This document shows, piece after piece, positions 15,711 to 24,101 of a stretch of 41,276 nucleotides of DNA; the stretch's first letter is position 1, and every line of letters starts with the position of its first letter. The translations under genes were made by a program, and so were the position numbers. Below the pieces are notes generated by a model. It had not been told where the DNA came from, did not search any database, and was given only the letters and a program-made list of their open reading frames with translations. The DNA comes from Pseudonocardia sp. (lineage in GTDB: Bacteria; Actinomycetota; Actinomycetes; Mycobacteriales; Pseudonocardiaceae): positions 1 to 41,276 of the forward strand of contig JAEUJO010000020.1 in NCBI GenBank assembly GCA_016794615.1, written 5' to 3'.

Positions 15711-16591
15711 GTGCTCCGTCAGCAGCCCCCGAGGCGGGACGCACCGGTGGCGGTCCGATCCTCGCCGCCGCCGGCGTGACGATGCAGTTCGGTGGGCTGC
15801 GTGCGCTCGGCGACGTGTCGTTCGACCTGATGGAGGGCCAGATCATCGGCCTGATCGGGCCGAACGGGGCCGGCAAGACCACGCTGTTCAACTGCCTGAC
15901 CGGCCTGTACGCACCGACGTCCGGCTCGGTGTCGCTGCGCGGCGAGCGGCTGCCCCAGGACCCGGCGCTGGTGACCGAGAAGGGCATCGCCCGGACCTTC
16001 CAGAACATCCGGCTGTTCCCCTCGATGACCGCCGAGGAGAACGTCCTGGTCGGGCGGCACGTCCGGATGAAGCAGAGCCCGCTGTCGTCGCTGCTGCACG
16101 GGCCGAAGTTCAAGCGCAGCGAGGCCGCGGCGCGCGTGCGCAGCGGGGAGCTGCTCAACTTCGTCGGGCTCGGCCGGTTCTCCGACGAGCTGGCGCGCAA
16201 CCTGCCCTACGGCGACCAGCGGCGCCTGGAGATCGCCCGCGCCCTGGCGACGGACCCGTCGGTGCTGCTGCTCGACGAGCCGACCGCCGGGATGAACGCC
16301 CAGGAGACGGAGGCCACCCGGCAGCTGATCTTCGCCATCCGTGACCTGGGGATCTCGGTGGTCGTCATCGAGCACGACACGAAGTTCATCTTCACCCTCT
16401 GCGACCGGGTGCTCGTGCTGGTGCAGGGGGAGCTGCTGGTGGAGGGGGGCCCGGACGAGGTGCGCGGCGACCCCCGCGTGGTCGAGGCCTACCTCGGCGC
16501 CCCGCCGGAGGAGGTCGAGGCGCGGCTGTACTCGTCCGCCGCGGTCGACGAGTCGCCCGGGGGCGCGCACCGGAAGGAGGACGGCCCGTGA
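15707..16591 (+). CDS. livG: Branched-chain amino-acid ABC ATPase LivG
   Basis: The 294-residue ATP-binding subunit. Walker A is GPNGAGKT (51-58), followed by Q-loop FQNIRLF, signature region LPYGDQRRLEIARAL (with YGDQ at 168-171, a LivG-type variant of LSGGQ), Walker B LLLDEP (188-192) and EHD. A charged C-terminal extension of about 30 residues follows the family end AYLG. The stop overlaps the start of the repeat-derived mini-ORF (GTGA at 16588-16591). Confidence 0.95.
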   Translation: MSAPSAAPEAGRTGGGPILAAAGVTMQFGGLRALGDVSFDLMEGQIIGLIGPNGAGKTTLFNCLTGLYAPTSGSVSLRGERLPQDPALVTEKGIARTFQNIRLFPSMTAEENVLVGRHVRMKQSPLSSLLHGPKFKRSEAAARVRSGELLNFVGLGRFSDELARNLPYGDQRRLEIARALATDPSVLLLDEPTAGMNAQETEATRQLIFAIRDLGISVVVIEHDTKFIFTLCDRVLVLVQGELLVEGGPDEVRGDPRVVEAYLGAPPEEVEARLYSSAAVDESPGGAHRKEDGP

Positions 16592-16728
16592 GCGAGCGCA
16601 GCGAGCGAACCGGTGTCACAGCGCTTCGCGAAGCGAGCGACCGAGCGCAGCGAGGGAGTGCGGTGAGCGAGCCGGTGTCACAGCGCCTGCGCGAAGCGCC
16701 GACCGAGCGAACCGAGGGATCGCGATGA
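16588..16728 (+). repeat. Two degenerate tandem copies of a dispersed linker repeat, encoding a 46-residue mini-ORF
   Basis: Copy A (16588-16662) and a shorter copy B (16663-16724) share GTGAGCGAG, CCGGTGTCACAGCGC, CGCGAAGCG and GACCGAGCG...CGAGGGA blocks. From GTG 16588 (overlapping the livG stop) the frame is open through both copies and stops at TGA 16726-16728 (overlapping the livF ATG). The peptide begins VSERSERTGVT and ends PTERTEGSR. The element also carries the livF ribosome-binding site (GAGGGA 16714-16719). A related copy lies at 35995-36072. Confidence 0.8.
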
Positions 16729-17447
16729 GTTTCCTGCAGGTCCGCGACCTCGTCGTCGCCTACGGTGCGATCCAGGCCGTGCGCGGCGTCTCGTTCGACG
16801 TCGAGAAGGGCCAGATCGTCAGCCTGATCGGCAGCAACGGGGCGGGCAAGACCACCACGCTGCGCACGATCTCGGGGTTGTTGCGGTCGGTGTCCGGCGA
16901 GGTGCTGCTCGACGGCGAGCCGATCCACCGCCTTCCGGCTCACAAGATCGTCATGAAGGGGGTGGCCCACAGCCCGGAGGGCCGCAAGCTGTTCTCCCGG
17001 ATGACCGTGGAGGAGAACCTGCGGTTGGGCGCCTACACCCGCAGCGACGAGGCCGGGATCCGCGAGGATATGGACCACGTCTACTCGCTCTTCCCGGTGC
17101 TGGGGGAGCGGCGGACGAACAAGGCGGGCCTGTTCTCCGGCGGGGAGCAGCAGATGCTGGCGATCGGCCGGGCGCTGATGTCGCGGCCGTCGGTGCTGAT
17201 GCTGGACGAGCCGTCGATGGGCCTCTCGCCGATCATGACGCAGAAGATCTTCTCGACGATCAAGGAGCTCCGGTCCGAGGGCACCACGGTCCTGCTCGTC
17301 GAGCAGAACGCGCTCTCGGCGCTGGCGCTGTCGGACCGGGGCTACGTCATCGACCTGGGGCGCACGACGCTGTCGGGCACGGGCCATGAGCTGCTGGCGG
17401 ACTCCCGGGTGCAGGAGGCATACCTCGGCGAGGGCGTCGGCACCTGA
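16725..17447 (+). CDS. livF: Branched-chain amino-acid ABC ATPase LivF
   Basis: The 240-residue second ATP-binding subunit. Walker A is GSNGAGKT (36-43), followed by HSPEGRKLFSRMTVEENL, signature FSGGEQQM (137-144), Walker B LMLDEPSMGL (158-167) and LLVEQN. Length and order are standard. The ATG overlaps the mini-ORF stop (ATGA), and the ribosome-binding site lies inside the upstream repeat, so livF expression depends on that element. It is the last gene of the liv operon and converges with the thioesterase gene. Confidence 0.95.
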   Translation: MSFLQVRDLVVAYGAIQAVRGVSFDVEKGQIVSLIGSNGAGKTTTLRTISGLLRSVSGEVLLDGEPIHRLPAHKIVMKGVAHSPEGRKLFSRMTVEENLRLGAYTRSDEAGIREDMDHVYSLFPVLGERRTNKAGLFSGGEQQMLAIGRALMSRPSVLMLDEPSMGLSPIMTQKIFSTIKELRSEGTTVLLVEQNALSALALSDRGYVIDLGRTTLSGTGHELLADSRVQEAYLGEGVGT

Positions 17448-17468
17448 TGGTGCCCGCCGCGCCGGTCG

Positions 17469-17924
17469 TCAGGACGGGGACACCGGCGTCGGCATGTCCC
17501 GGTGCACGCACGTCAGGCGCGCCGTGCAGGTCCGCCGACCCCGGTCGTCGACGAGCACGATCTCGCTGGTCGAGGTGCTGCGGCCCAGGTGCACCAGCCG
17601 CGCCGTACCGGTCACCCAGCCGTCGACGGCGGCGCGGTGGTGGGTGCAGCTGAGCTCCAGTCCCACCGGCGACAGGTCCGGCATGACGTTCAGCGCTGCG
17701 AGCACCGAGCCCAGGGTCTCGGCGAGCACCGCGCTCGCGCCGCCGTGCAGCAGGCCGTAGGGCTGCCGGTTGCCCGCCACCGGCATGCGGCCGACGACCT
17801 CGTCGCGGGTCCAGGTGACGAACTCGATGCCCATGCGGTCCTGCAGCTGGTCCCCGCGCAGGTGCTCCGGGACGACGAAGGGGCCGTCCGCGGGACCGGC
17901 GGTGGCGGCGGGATCGATCGACAT
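17469..17924 (-). CDS. PaaI-type hotdog-fold thioesterase
   Basis: A 151-residue acyl-CoA thioesterase-like protein. The hotdog motif NRQPYGLLHGGASAVLAETLGS (about 52-73) contains the HGG turn and the acidic residue of the catalytic helix, and a beta-rich half ending in CTARLTCVHRD follows. The substrate is unknown; the family hydrolyses aryl- or fatty acyl-CoA. It starts 20 nt after the stop of the solute-binding protein gene on the same strand, so it may be the last gene of that operon, although no clear ribosome-binding site is visible. Confidence 0.88.
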   Translation of the reverse strand: MSIDPAATAGPADGPFVVPEHLRGDQLQDRMGIEFVTWTRDEVVGRMPVAGNRQPYGLLHGGASAVLAETLGSVLAALNVMPDLSPVGLELSCTHHRAAVDGWVTGTARLVHLGRSTSTSEIVLVDDRGRRTCTARLTCVHRDMPTPVSPS

Positions 17925-17944
17925 CCAGGCAGCCTAGAGCGCTC

Positions 17945-19339
17945 TCAACCCGACTGCGGCGGTTCGCGGCCCTGCACCGCGGCCTTCAGCCGGGCGCGGA
18001 TGTCCTCATCGCCCAGACCTTGGTTTCTGCGCACGTACGCGTCGACCTCGGCCCGGAACGCGCGGCTGAACGACGTGTAGTGCGGGACGACCGGGCGGGT
18101 GCGCGCGCCGTCGAGGGCGGCGACCAGCGTGGTGGTGAAGTCCGACTGGACCGCGGGGTCCGTGTAGACGATCTTGCGGGTCGCGGGCAGTCCGCCCCGC
18201 TGGAACAGCTGCTGCTGGCTGCGCGCGTCGGTGAGGAACTCGACGAGGGCGCGGGACGCCTTCGGCATGTCCGTGGTCGCGGACACCGCGAGGTTCTGGC
18301 CACCGAGCGCCGCCGACCCGCCGGGCAGCGTCGCGACGCCGAACGGGATCACCGGTCCCAGCTCGGCGTCGCGCAGCGTCCGGTCCGCGACGGGCCAGTT
18401 GCGCATGTACAGCGCCCGCCCGTTGCGGAACTCCTCGATGCTCGTCGCCTCGTTCGTCAGGGGCACCCTGTCGGTGACGGTCTTGAGGCGGCCGAACGCG
18501 GTCCGGACGGCGGCCACGTCCCGCGGGTCGGGCAGCACGGTGCCCTCGTCGTCGACCACGACCCCCTCCGCGCCCCAGACCATCTCCAGCGCCGTGACCG
18601 TCAGCCCCTCGTAGTCGGCGAACTGGCCGACGAAACCCGCGGTCGTGTGGTTGGAGATGCCCGCGATCACCACGGCGTCGTCGACGAGCCGGCCCCAGTC
18701 GGCGGGCGGCTCGGTGCGCTTCACCTCGGCGAGCAGCTCGGTGTTGTAGTAGAGCAGGCCGACGTCGGTGTTGAACGGCAGCGCCCACAGCCGGTCGTCG
18801 TAGCGGCACGTGGACAGCGGGCGCGGGAGGAAGTCGCCGGTGCGCACGCGCGACTCGTCCAGGCTCTGCAGGTAGCCCGCGGCGGCGAACTCGGCGGTCC
18901 AGGTCACGTCGAGGTTGTAGACGTCCACCCCGCCGCCACCCGCCTGCGCGCGGGCCAGCATCTCGCTGTGCTGCGCGTCGGCGATCGCGGGCAGCTCGAC
19001 GATCTGCGCCGTGGTGTCCGGGTGCAGCGCGTTCCACTGCTCGATCAGCTTCCCGCGCTGCCCGTCGATGCTGTCGTCGTGCCCGCTCAGGACGACGACG
19101 GTGCCCTTCTCCAGGTCGTCCGGGTCGTCGAGCGCGGCCGGGAGGGTGATGGCCAGGAGCGCGACCACCAGCCCGATCGCGACGCCCTCGAGGAGCCGCT
19201 GCGCGGCCGTGAGGCGCCCCATCCTGGCGTCGCCCACCGGCCGGTTCCACAGCCCGCGCAGCCACTCGACGATGCGGCGGCGGGTCGGCTGCGGCGCGGC
19301 CGCCTCCCCGGCCGGCCCGGCCTCGTCCGGCTCATTCAC
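17945..19339 (-). CDS. Membrane-anchored extracellular solute-binding protein (SBP_bac_1-like)
   Basis: A 464-residue protein with a 50-residue basic cytoplasmic N-terminus, one transmembrane helix (about 51-69, EGVAIGLVVALLAITLPAA) and an extracellular family 1 solute-binding domain: VVVLSGHDDS, IEQWNALHPD, VDVYNLDVTWTAEFAAAGYL, LWALPFNTDVGLLYYN and ASRALVEFLTDA. GTG 19339 follows GGGGAGG at 6 nt spacing and overlaps the end of the VWA gene. It has a membrane anchor instead of a lipobox, and no permease or ATPase gene is nearby. It probably works with the VWA protein rather than as an importer subunit; this is inference from context. Confidence 0.85.
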   Translation of the reverse strand: MNEPDEAGPAGEAAAPQPTRRRIVEWLRGLWNRPVGDARMGRLTAAQRLLEGVAIGLVVALLAITLPAALDDPDDLEKGTVVVLSGHDDSIDGQRGKLIEQWNALHPDTTAQIVELPAIADAQHSEMLARAQAGGGGVDVYNLDVTWTAEFAAAGYLQSLDESRVRTGDFLPRPLSTCRYDDRLWALPFNTDVGLLYYNTELLAEVKRTEPPADWGRLVDDAVVIAGISNHTTAGFVGQFADYEGLTVTALEMVWGAEGVVVDDEGTVLPDPRDVAAVRTAFGRLKTVTDRVPLTNEATSIEEFRNGRALYMRNWPVADRTLRDAELGPVIPFGVATLPGGSAALGGQNLAVSATTDMPKASRALVEFLTDARSQQQLFQRGGLPATRKIVYTDPAVQSDFTTTLVAALDGARTRPVVPHYTSFSRAFRAEVDAYVRRNQGLGDEDIRARLKAAVQGREPPQSG

Positions 19340-21431
19340 GATGACCTCCCCGCAGTTGGGTGACGAACTCCTGCACCCGCCCGGGCACATCGGAGGGATC
19401 GGACTCGACGCACTCCCCGCCCGTCTCGTCGGCCAAGGTGGCGAGGCCGGCCTCGGCGCAGCGGACCCCACCGAGGGCCACCGCGACGATGCGGACCCCG
19501 AGGCCCTTGACCCGGTCCCGGACATCGTTGAGGGCGGTACCGCTCGCGCTGTCCCGGCTGTCGGTCAGCACGAGGAGAGCACGGGTGCCGATGCGCTCGC
19601 CGGACGCAGCCCGGTCGCTCGCGGACAGGGCGGTCACCCCGTCGGTCACTGCGCGGAACAGTGGCGTGCCGCCGCCCGGCTGTACGCGGGTGAGCGCGTC
19701 CCGCGCGGTGGCGAGCCCCTTGTCGCGGAGCCCCACCGGCACGGCCTCGACGTACGCGTCCGGCGTGCCACCCGGGAAGAGCCAGAGCCCGAACTCGTCG
19801 CCCCGCTGCAGGCCCGCCAGTCCGGCGCCCACGGCGTCGGCCACCAGGGCGGCCCGGGTGCGGTCCGGTGGCGCCCCGGTGCCGGCCGGCACCACCCTGC
19901 CCATCGAGCTGGACGTGTCGACGAGGACGAGCAGCCGGCTGGGCAGCTGGGCCGCCTCGTGCGCGGCGTAGGCGTCCGTCCACTGCTCGGCCGAGACCGG
20001 TTCCGGGGACGTGGCCAGTGCGGTGTCGACGCCGTAGTCGCCGGTCAGCGGTGCCGCGGGCGTCGGAAGTGCCCCGGTGGGGCGCAGCCCGGTGGCCACG
20101 AGGGCGCTGCGGCCGGTGTCGCTGCGCAGCCAGCGCTCGAACGCCTCGGCCGCCCGTTCCTGCACCGGTACCGGATCGGTCCAGCGGAGCCGGACGAGCT
20201 GCAGGTCCTGGTCGGCGGTATCGACCGGGTAGACGGCCTCGAGCCGCTGGTCCGCTCCCGGTTGGCCCGGGATCGGACCGCACGCCGCGCCGAGCGCCGC
20301 GCCCTGGTTGTAGCGTGCGACGTCCTGCTCGGTGGCGATGACGGCGGTCGGGTCGGTGCCGGTCGTGGTGCCGGCTCTCCTGGCCCGCAGGCGGCAGAGC
20401 AGGTCGGCAGCGCCGCCGATCGGGCGCGTGCCCCGGGCGGCGTCCAGGCGCCGCTCGATCGCGACCGATCCCGCCGCGTCGGGGTGGACGGTGCCGCGGC
20501 CGTAGAGCAGCACCGTGGCGAGCCGCCCGACCTGGGTGCTGCGCGGGTCGGGGCGCAGCACCGCAACGTGCTCCTGCTCGAGCTGCCGGAACACCTGCGG
20601 CCAGGTGCCCCGCGGCTGCGCACCCGTCGGCATCGCGAGCACCAGGGGCGAGTGCGCGACCGGCAGCGACTCCGTGACGGCGCCCCCCGCGGTGGTCGCC
20701 GCGCCGACCTCGAGGCGGCTGGACGCCAGCCACAGGTCGGGCCGCGGGCCGACCAACCGCAGCGAGTCCTCGGCGTCCGACCATCCGTCCGTCGTCGCGA
20801 CCTTGTCGGCGATCGTGGCGGGCTCGGCGGCGAAGACGTATGCCTGCGCGGTGGGGCAGCCGTGGTCGCCGTCGGCGGTCCAGCGCTCGTAGGCGTCGGC
20901 GAGCTCCCGCGCGGTAGCGACCGTCTCCGGCTCGGCGAGCACCCGCAGCTGGACGGCGGGCGGGCAGCCGAGGACGCGGTAGGACAGCCCGCGAGCGCCG
21001 TCGACCAGCCAGGGCACGGTGACCGCGACGACGACCGCGACCGGCACCGTCGCGAGCACCCACGCCCACAGTCGCCAGTCGCGGAGCCGGCCGGCCTGCC
21101 TGCCGAGCGCCCGGCTCGCGGAGCGCCGCACCCAGTCCCGGACGGCCGCGGTGGTCATCGCGGCCGTCAGCGCGGCGCCGGCGAGGATCTGGAACCAGTC
21201 CCGGAACGTGACCGGCGGGTTCGGGGTGATCCCGACGAGCAGCACACCGAGCAGCGCAACGAGGAACTGGACGACGTCACCCCACGTCGTGCCCGCCGTT
21301 CGCGCCGGAGCCGGCCCCCCGTTGTGCGCCTCCTGCGTGCCGGTCTCGCCGTCGCGCCCGGTGCCCGGCGCCTCCGGGGGCGCGGTCGGGCCCGGACGTG
21401 AGTCCCCGGGCGGCGACGGCGGCGTGGTCAC
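19332..21431 (-). CDS. Membrane protein with substrate-binding-like and C-terminal VWA domain
   Basis: A 699-residue protein. A Pro/Gly-rich cytoplasmic start is followed by three hydrophobic segments (about 53-69, 79-96 and 121-142). An extracellular region (155-490) resembles a bacterial solute-binding domain (VQLRVLAEPETVATARELADAYERW; PDLWLASSRLEVG). The C-terminal von Willebrand A domain (about 496-695) has an intact MIDAS: DTSSS (Asp505, Ser507, Ser509), GGGTP (Thr589) and LTDS (Asp624). GTG 21431 overlaps the methyltransferase stop (GTGA). Function is unknown. The domain order suggests a surface complex with metal-dependent protein binding. Confidence 0.85.
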   Translation of the reverse strand: MTTPPSPPGDSRPGPTAPPEAPGTGRDGETGTQEAHNGGPAPARTAGTTWGDVVQFLVALLGVLLVGITPNPPVTFRDWFQILAGAALTAAMTTAAVRDWVRRSASRALGRQAGRLRDWRLWAWVLATVPVAVVVAVTVPWLVDGARGLSYRVLGCPPAVQLRVLAEPETVATARELADAYERWTADGDHGCPTAQAYVFAAEPATIADKVATTDGWSDAEDSLRLVGPRPDLWLASSRLEVGAATTAGGAVTESLPVAHSPLVLAMPTGAQPRGTWPQVFRQLEQEHVAVLRPDPRSTQVGRLATVLLYGRGTVHPDAAGSVAIERRLDAARGTRPIGGAADLLCRLRARRAGTTTGTDPTAVIATEQDVARYNQGAALGAACGPIPGQPGADQRLEAVYPVDTADQDLQLVRLRWTDPVPVQERAAEAFERWLRSDTGRSALVATGLRPTGALPTPAAPLTGDYGVDTALATSPEPVSAEQWTDAYAAHEAAQLPSRLLVLVDTSSSMGRVVPAGTGAPPDRTRAALVADAVGAGLAGLQRGDEFGLWLFPGGTPDAYVEAVPVGLRDKGLATARDALTRVQPGGGTPLFRAVTDGVTALSASDRAASGERIGTRALLVLTDSRDSASGTALNDVRDRVKGLGVRIVAVALGGVRCAEAGLATLADETGGECVESDPSDVPGRVQEFVTQLRGGHRE

Positions 21432-22258
21432 GGGCGGTGGCAGACGAAGACTGCCGTGCCGGGGAACAGCGCGCCGCGCAGTGGTGACCACTGCCCCCAC
21501 ACGGTCTCGCGGCCCTCCGGCCACTCGGGCTCCACGAGGTCGTCGAGCACCAGCCCGGCGGCGACGACATCGCGGATCCGGTCTCCCAGCGTGCGATGGT
21601 GCTCGACGTAGGTCGGCTCGCCTGCGGCGTCCACCTCGACGTAGGGCGTCCGGTCGAAGTAGGACTGGTCGACGGTCAGGCCACCCTCGCCCGGGTCGTC
21701 GGAGAACATCCAGCGCATCGGGTGGTTCACGGCGAACACCCACCGGCCGCCCGGCCGCAGGACGCGGGCGACCTCGCGCATCACCCGCTCCGGTTCCGCC
21801 ACGAAGGGCACCGCGCCGAACGCCGAGCAGGCCAGGTCGAAGGTGCGGTCGGCGAAGGGCAGCCGCTCAGCCCCGGCCTGCACGAGGGGAACGGTGACAC
21901 CCGTCGTGGTGTTGAACGAGGCGGCGTGTCGCAGCATCCCACCCGAGAGATCGACCCCGACCGGCCAGGCGCCCCGGGTCGCGAGCCAGCGTGCGCACGG
22001 AGCCGAGCCGCAGCCGACCTCCAGCACCCGGCGTCCGGCGAGGTCGCCGAGCAGGCGCGCGTCGGCTTCGCGCAGGCCCTCGGGACACCAGACGAAGTCG
22101 ACGTCGCCGATGTCCGCGCCGTACTCGGCGAGGTAGTCGTCGGCGTCGGCGTCCCACCAGGCCCGGTTCGCCCGCTGCGACTCGGCGGAGCCGACGGCAC
22201 GACGCGCGACCGCCGCCGTACCGAGCCGCTGCTCGGCGCTCGTGCTGCCCGCGTTCAC
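21428..22258 (-). CDS. Class I SAM-dependent methyltransferase, substrate unknown
   Basis: A 276-residue Methyltransf_11-type protein: WWDADADDYLAEYG, motif I RVLEVGCGSAPCARWL (about 77-92), VGVDLSGGML, ERLPFADRTFDLACSAFGAVPFV and EVARVLRPGGRWVFAVNHPMRW. This resembles small-molecule C/O-methyltransferases that often lie next to rpsA in actinobacteria. GTG 22258 is chosen as the first in-frame start. The gene is first of the minus-strand operon, coupled by GTGA to the VWA gene and divergent from rpsA. Confidence 0.85.
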   Translation of the reverse strand: MNAGSTSAEQRLGTAAVARRAVGSAESQRANRAWWDADADDYLAEYGADIGDVDFVWCPEGLREADARLLGDLAGRRVLEVGCGSAPCARWLATRGAWPVGVDLSGGMLRHAASFNTTTGVTVPLVQAGAERLPFADRTFDLACSAFGAVPFVAEPERVMREVARVLRPGGRWVFAVNHPMRWMFSDDPGEGGLTVDQSYFDRTPYVEVDAAGEPTYVEHHRTLGDRIRDVVAAGLVLDDLVEPEWPEGRETVWGQWSPLRGALFPGTAVFVCHRP

Positions 22259-22570
22259 CGGGCTATCGTGCCCGCATCACCTCGGGCCGACACCGGGGAC
22301 CGGGGTGCGGAGGCGACATTCGCCCGTCCGGCCTGCTCGGAGGCGGGGCGCGTTGCCTCGGCCACACCAGGCCGCGTAGCATCGTCCATGCACTGTGGTC
22401 AACGTGACGCCTGCTCGCAGACGGTCGTCCTGCCGTGCGCCACGACCCATCGGAAGATCACGCGTGCTTTCGCATGTTTCTCGAGAACCAAGGGTGACAG
22501 CACCACGTCACAGCCAGTCCTACACCAGAACCGCACCAGCCGAACATCCACTACCGGAGCACCCCACTAC
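22259..22570 (+). promoter_or_regulatory. Intergenic region: rpsA promoter and long C/A-rich leader
   Basis: A 312-nt gap between divergent genes. A good vegetative promoter is TTGCCT (22353-22358), an 18-nt spacer and TAGCAT (22377-22382). This predicts a leader of roughly 180 nt. Its last 70 nt (22501-22570) hold only 10 G and 6 T but 33 C, leaving it largely unstructured. GGAG (22556-22559) lies 11 nt before the ATG. S1 protein genes are often autoregulated through the leader; that is not shown here. Confidence 0.6.
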
Positions 22571-24046
22571 ATGTCCACCGACACCACCTTCTCCTCCACC
22601 GCCTCGACCACACCCCAGGTCGCCATCAACGACATCGGGTCGGAGGAGGACTTCCTCGCCGCCATCGACAAGACGATCAAGTACTTCAACGATGGCGACA
22701 TCGTCGAGGGCACGATCGTCAAGGTCGACCGCGACGAGGTCCTGCTCGACATCGGCTACAAGACGGAGGGGGTCATCCCCTCCCGCGAACTCTCCATCAA
22801 GCACGATGTCGACCCCGCAGAGGTCGTGTCGGTCGGTGAGTACGTCGAGGCTCTCGTCCTCCAGAAGGAGGACAAGGAGGGCCGGCTGATCCTCTCCAAG
22901 AAGCGCGCGCAGTACGAGCGCGCGTGGGGCACGATCGAGGCGCTCAAAGAGGCGGACGAGCCCGTCGAGGGCACCGTCATCGAGGTCGTCAAGGGCGGCC
23001 TCATCCTCGACATCGGCCTGCGCGGCTTCCTGCCCGCGTCGCTGGTCGAGATGCGCCGGGTGCGCGACCTGCAGCCCTACGTCGGCCGCAAGATCGAAGC
23101 CAAGATCATCGAGCTGGACAAGAACCGCAACAACGTGGTCCTGTCCCGCCGTGCCTGGCTGGAGCAGACCCAGTCCGAGGTCCGCAGCGAGTTCCTCAAC
23201 CAGCTCGCCCGCGGCCAGGTCCGCAAGGGTGTCGTCTCCTCGGTCGTCAACTTCGGTGCGTTCGTCGACCTCGGCGGCGTGGACGGGCTGGTGCACGTCT
23301 CCGAGCTGTCCTGGAAGCACATCGACCACCCGAGCGAGGTCGTCGAGGTGGGCCAGGAGGTCACCGTCGAGGTTCTCGACGTCGACCTGGACCGCGAGCG
23401 TGTCTCCCTGTCGCTGAAGGCGACGCAGGAGGACCCGTGGCGGCTCTACGCCCGCACGCACGCGATCGGCCAGATCGTGCCGGGCAAGGTCACCAAGCTG
23501 GTGCCGTTCGGTGCGTTCGTCCGCGTCGAGGAGGGCATCGAGGGCCTGGTCCACATCTCCGAGCTGGCCGAGCGCCACGTGGAGATCCCGGAGCAGGTCG
23601 TGCAGGTCGGCGACGACGCGATGGTCAAGGTCATCGACATCGATCTCGACCGGCGCCGCATCTCGCTGTCGCTCAAGCAGGCCAACGAGGGCATGACGGT
23701 CGACACCGAGTTCGACCCCACCCGCTACGGCATGGCGGCGGAGTACGACGACCAGGGGAACTACATCTACCCCGAGGGCTTCGACGTCGACTCCGGCGAG
23801 TGGAAGGAAGGCTTCGAGTCTCAGCGCGAGGCGTGGGAGAAGGAGTACGCCGAGGCCCACCAGCGCTACGAGCAGCACATCGCGCAGATCCGCAAGGCCG
23901 CCGAGGCAGACGCGGATGGGGGCGACGGCACCGCCGCCACCAACTACTCCACGCAGGGCGGAGCCGCACCTGCCGAGAGCGGTGGCTCGCTGGCCAGCGA
24001 CGAGCAGCTCGCCGCGCTGCGCGAGAAGCTGTCGGGCGGCGCCTGA
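22571..24046 (+). CDS. rpsA: 30S ribosomal protein S1
   Basis: A 491-residue protein with four S1 (OB-fold) repeats at about 43-112, 128-194, 215-284 and 302-371: GDIVEGTIVKVDRDEVLLDIGYK, VEGTVIEVVKGGLILDIG, RKGVVSSVVNFGAFVDLGG and VPGKVTKLVPFGAFVRVEEG. This is the actinobacterial four-domain form (E. coli S1 has six). An acidic, low-complexity tail ends in a conserved-looking short helix (SDEQLAALREKLSGGA). It binds mRNA on the 30S subunit to help initiation. It is monocistronic, with its own promoter and a terminator downstream. Confidence 0.97.
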   Translation: MSTDTTFSSTASTTPQVAINDIGSEEDFLAAIDKTIKYFNDGDIVEGTIVKVDRDEVLLDIGYKTEGVIPSRELSIKHDVDPAEVVSVGEYVEALVLQKEDKEGRLILSKKRAQYERAWGTIEALKEADEPVEGTVIEVVKGGLILDIGLRGFLPASLVEMRRVRDLQPYVGRKIEAKIIELDKNRNNVVLSRRAWLEQTQSEVRSEFLNQLARGQVRKGVVSSVVNFGAFVDLGGVDGLVHVSELSWKHIDHPSEVVEVGQEVTVEVLDVDLDRERVSLSLKATQEDPWRLYARTHAIGQIVPGKVTKLVPFGAFVRVEEGIEGLVHISELAERHVEIPEQVVQVGDDAMVKVIDIDLDRRRISLSLKQANEGMTVDTEFDPTRYGMAAEYDDQGNYIYPEGFDVDSGEWKEGFESQREAWEKEYAEAHQRYEQHIAQIRKAAEADADGGDGTAATNYSTQGGAAPAESGGSLASDEQLAALREKLSGGA

Positions 24047-24053
24047 TCCGCTG

Positions 24054-24084
24054 GTGCCCCGTCCAGTGACGTTGGTCGGGGCAC
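24054..24084 (+). terminator. First hairpin after rpsA
   Basis: GTGCCCCG (24054-24061) pairs with CGGGGCAC (24077-24084), starting 7 nt after the rpsA stop. An alternative pairing of GTCCAGTG with CACTGGAC overlaps it. It probably acts together with the larger hairpin downstream. Confidence 0.5.
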
Positions 24085-24101
24085 TGGACGACTCCCGGGG
24101 C

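Noticed and set aside
16588-16728. CRISPR-like array in the livG-livF gap
   Set aside because: Only two imperfect tandem copies without unique spacers; the structure is better explained by a dispersed repeat with a coupled frame.
17945-19525. Longer solute-binding protein starting upstream of 19339
   Set aside because: The extra N-terminus overlaps the VWA coding region and lacks a ribosome-binding site, whereas GTG 19339 has GGGGAGG at good spacing.
19011-21401. Very long plus-strand open frame opposite the SBP/VWA genes
   Set aside because: No family features and typical antisense composition; the minus strand has TM segments, SBP and VWA motifs and coupled starts.
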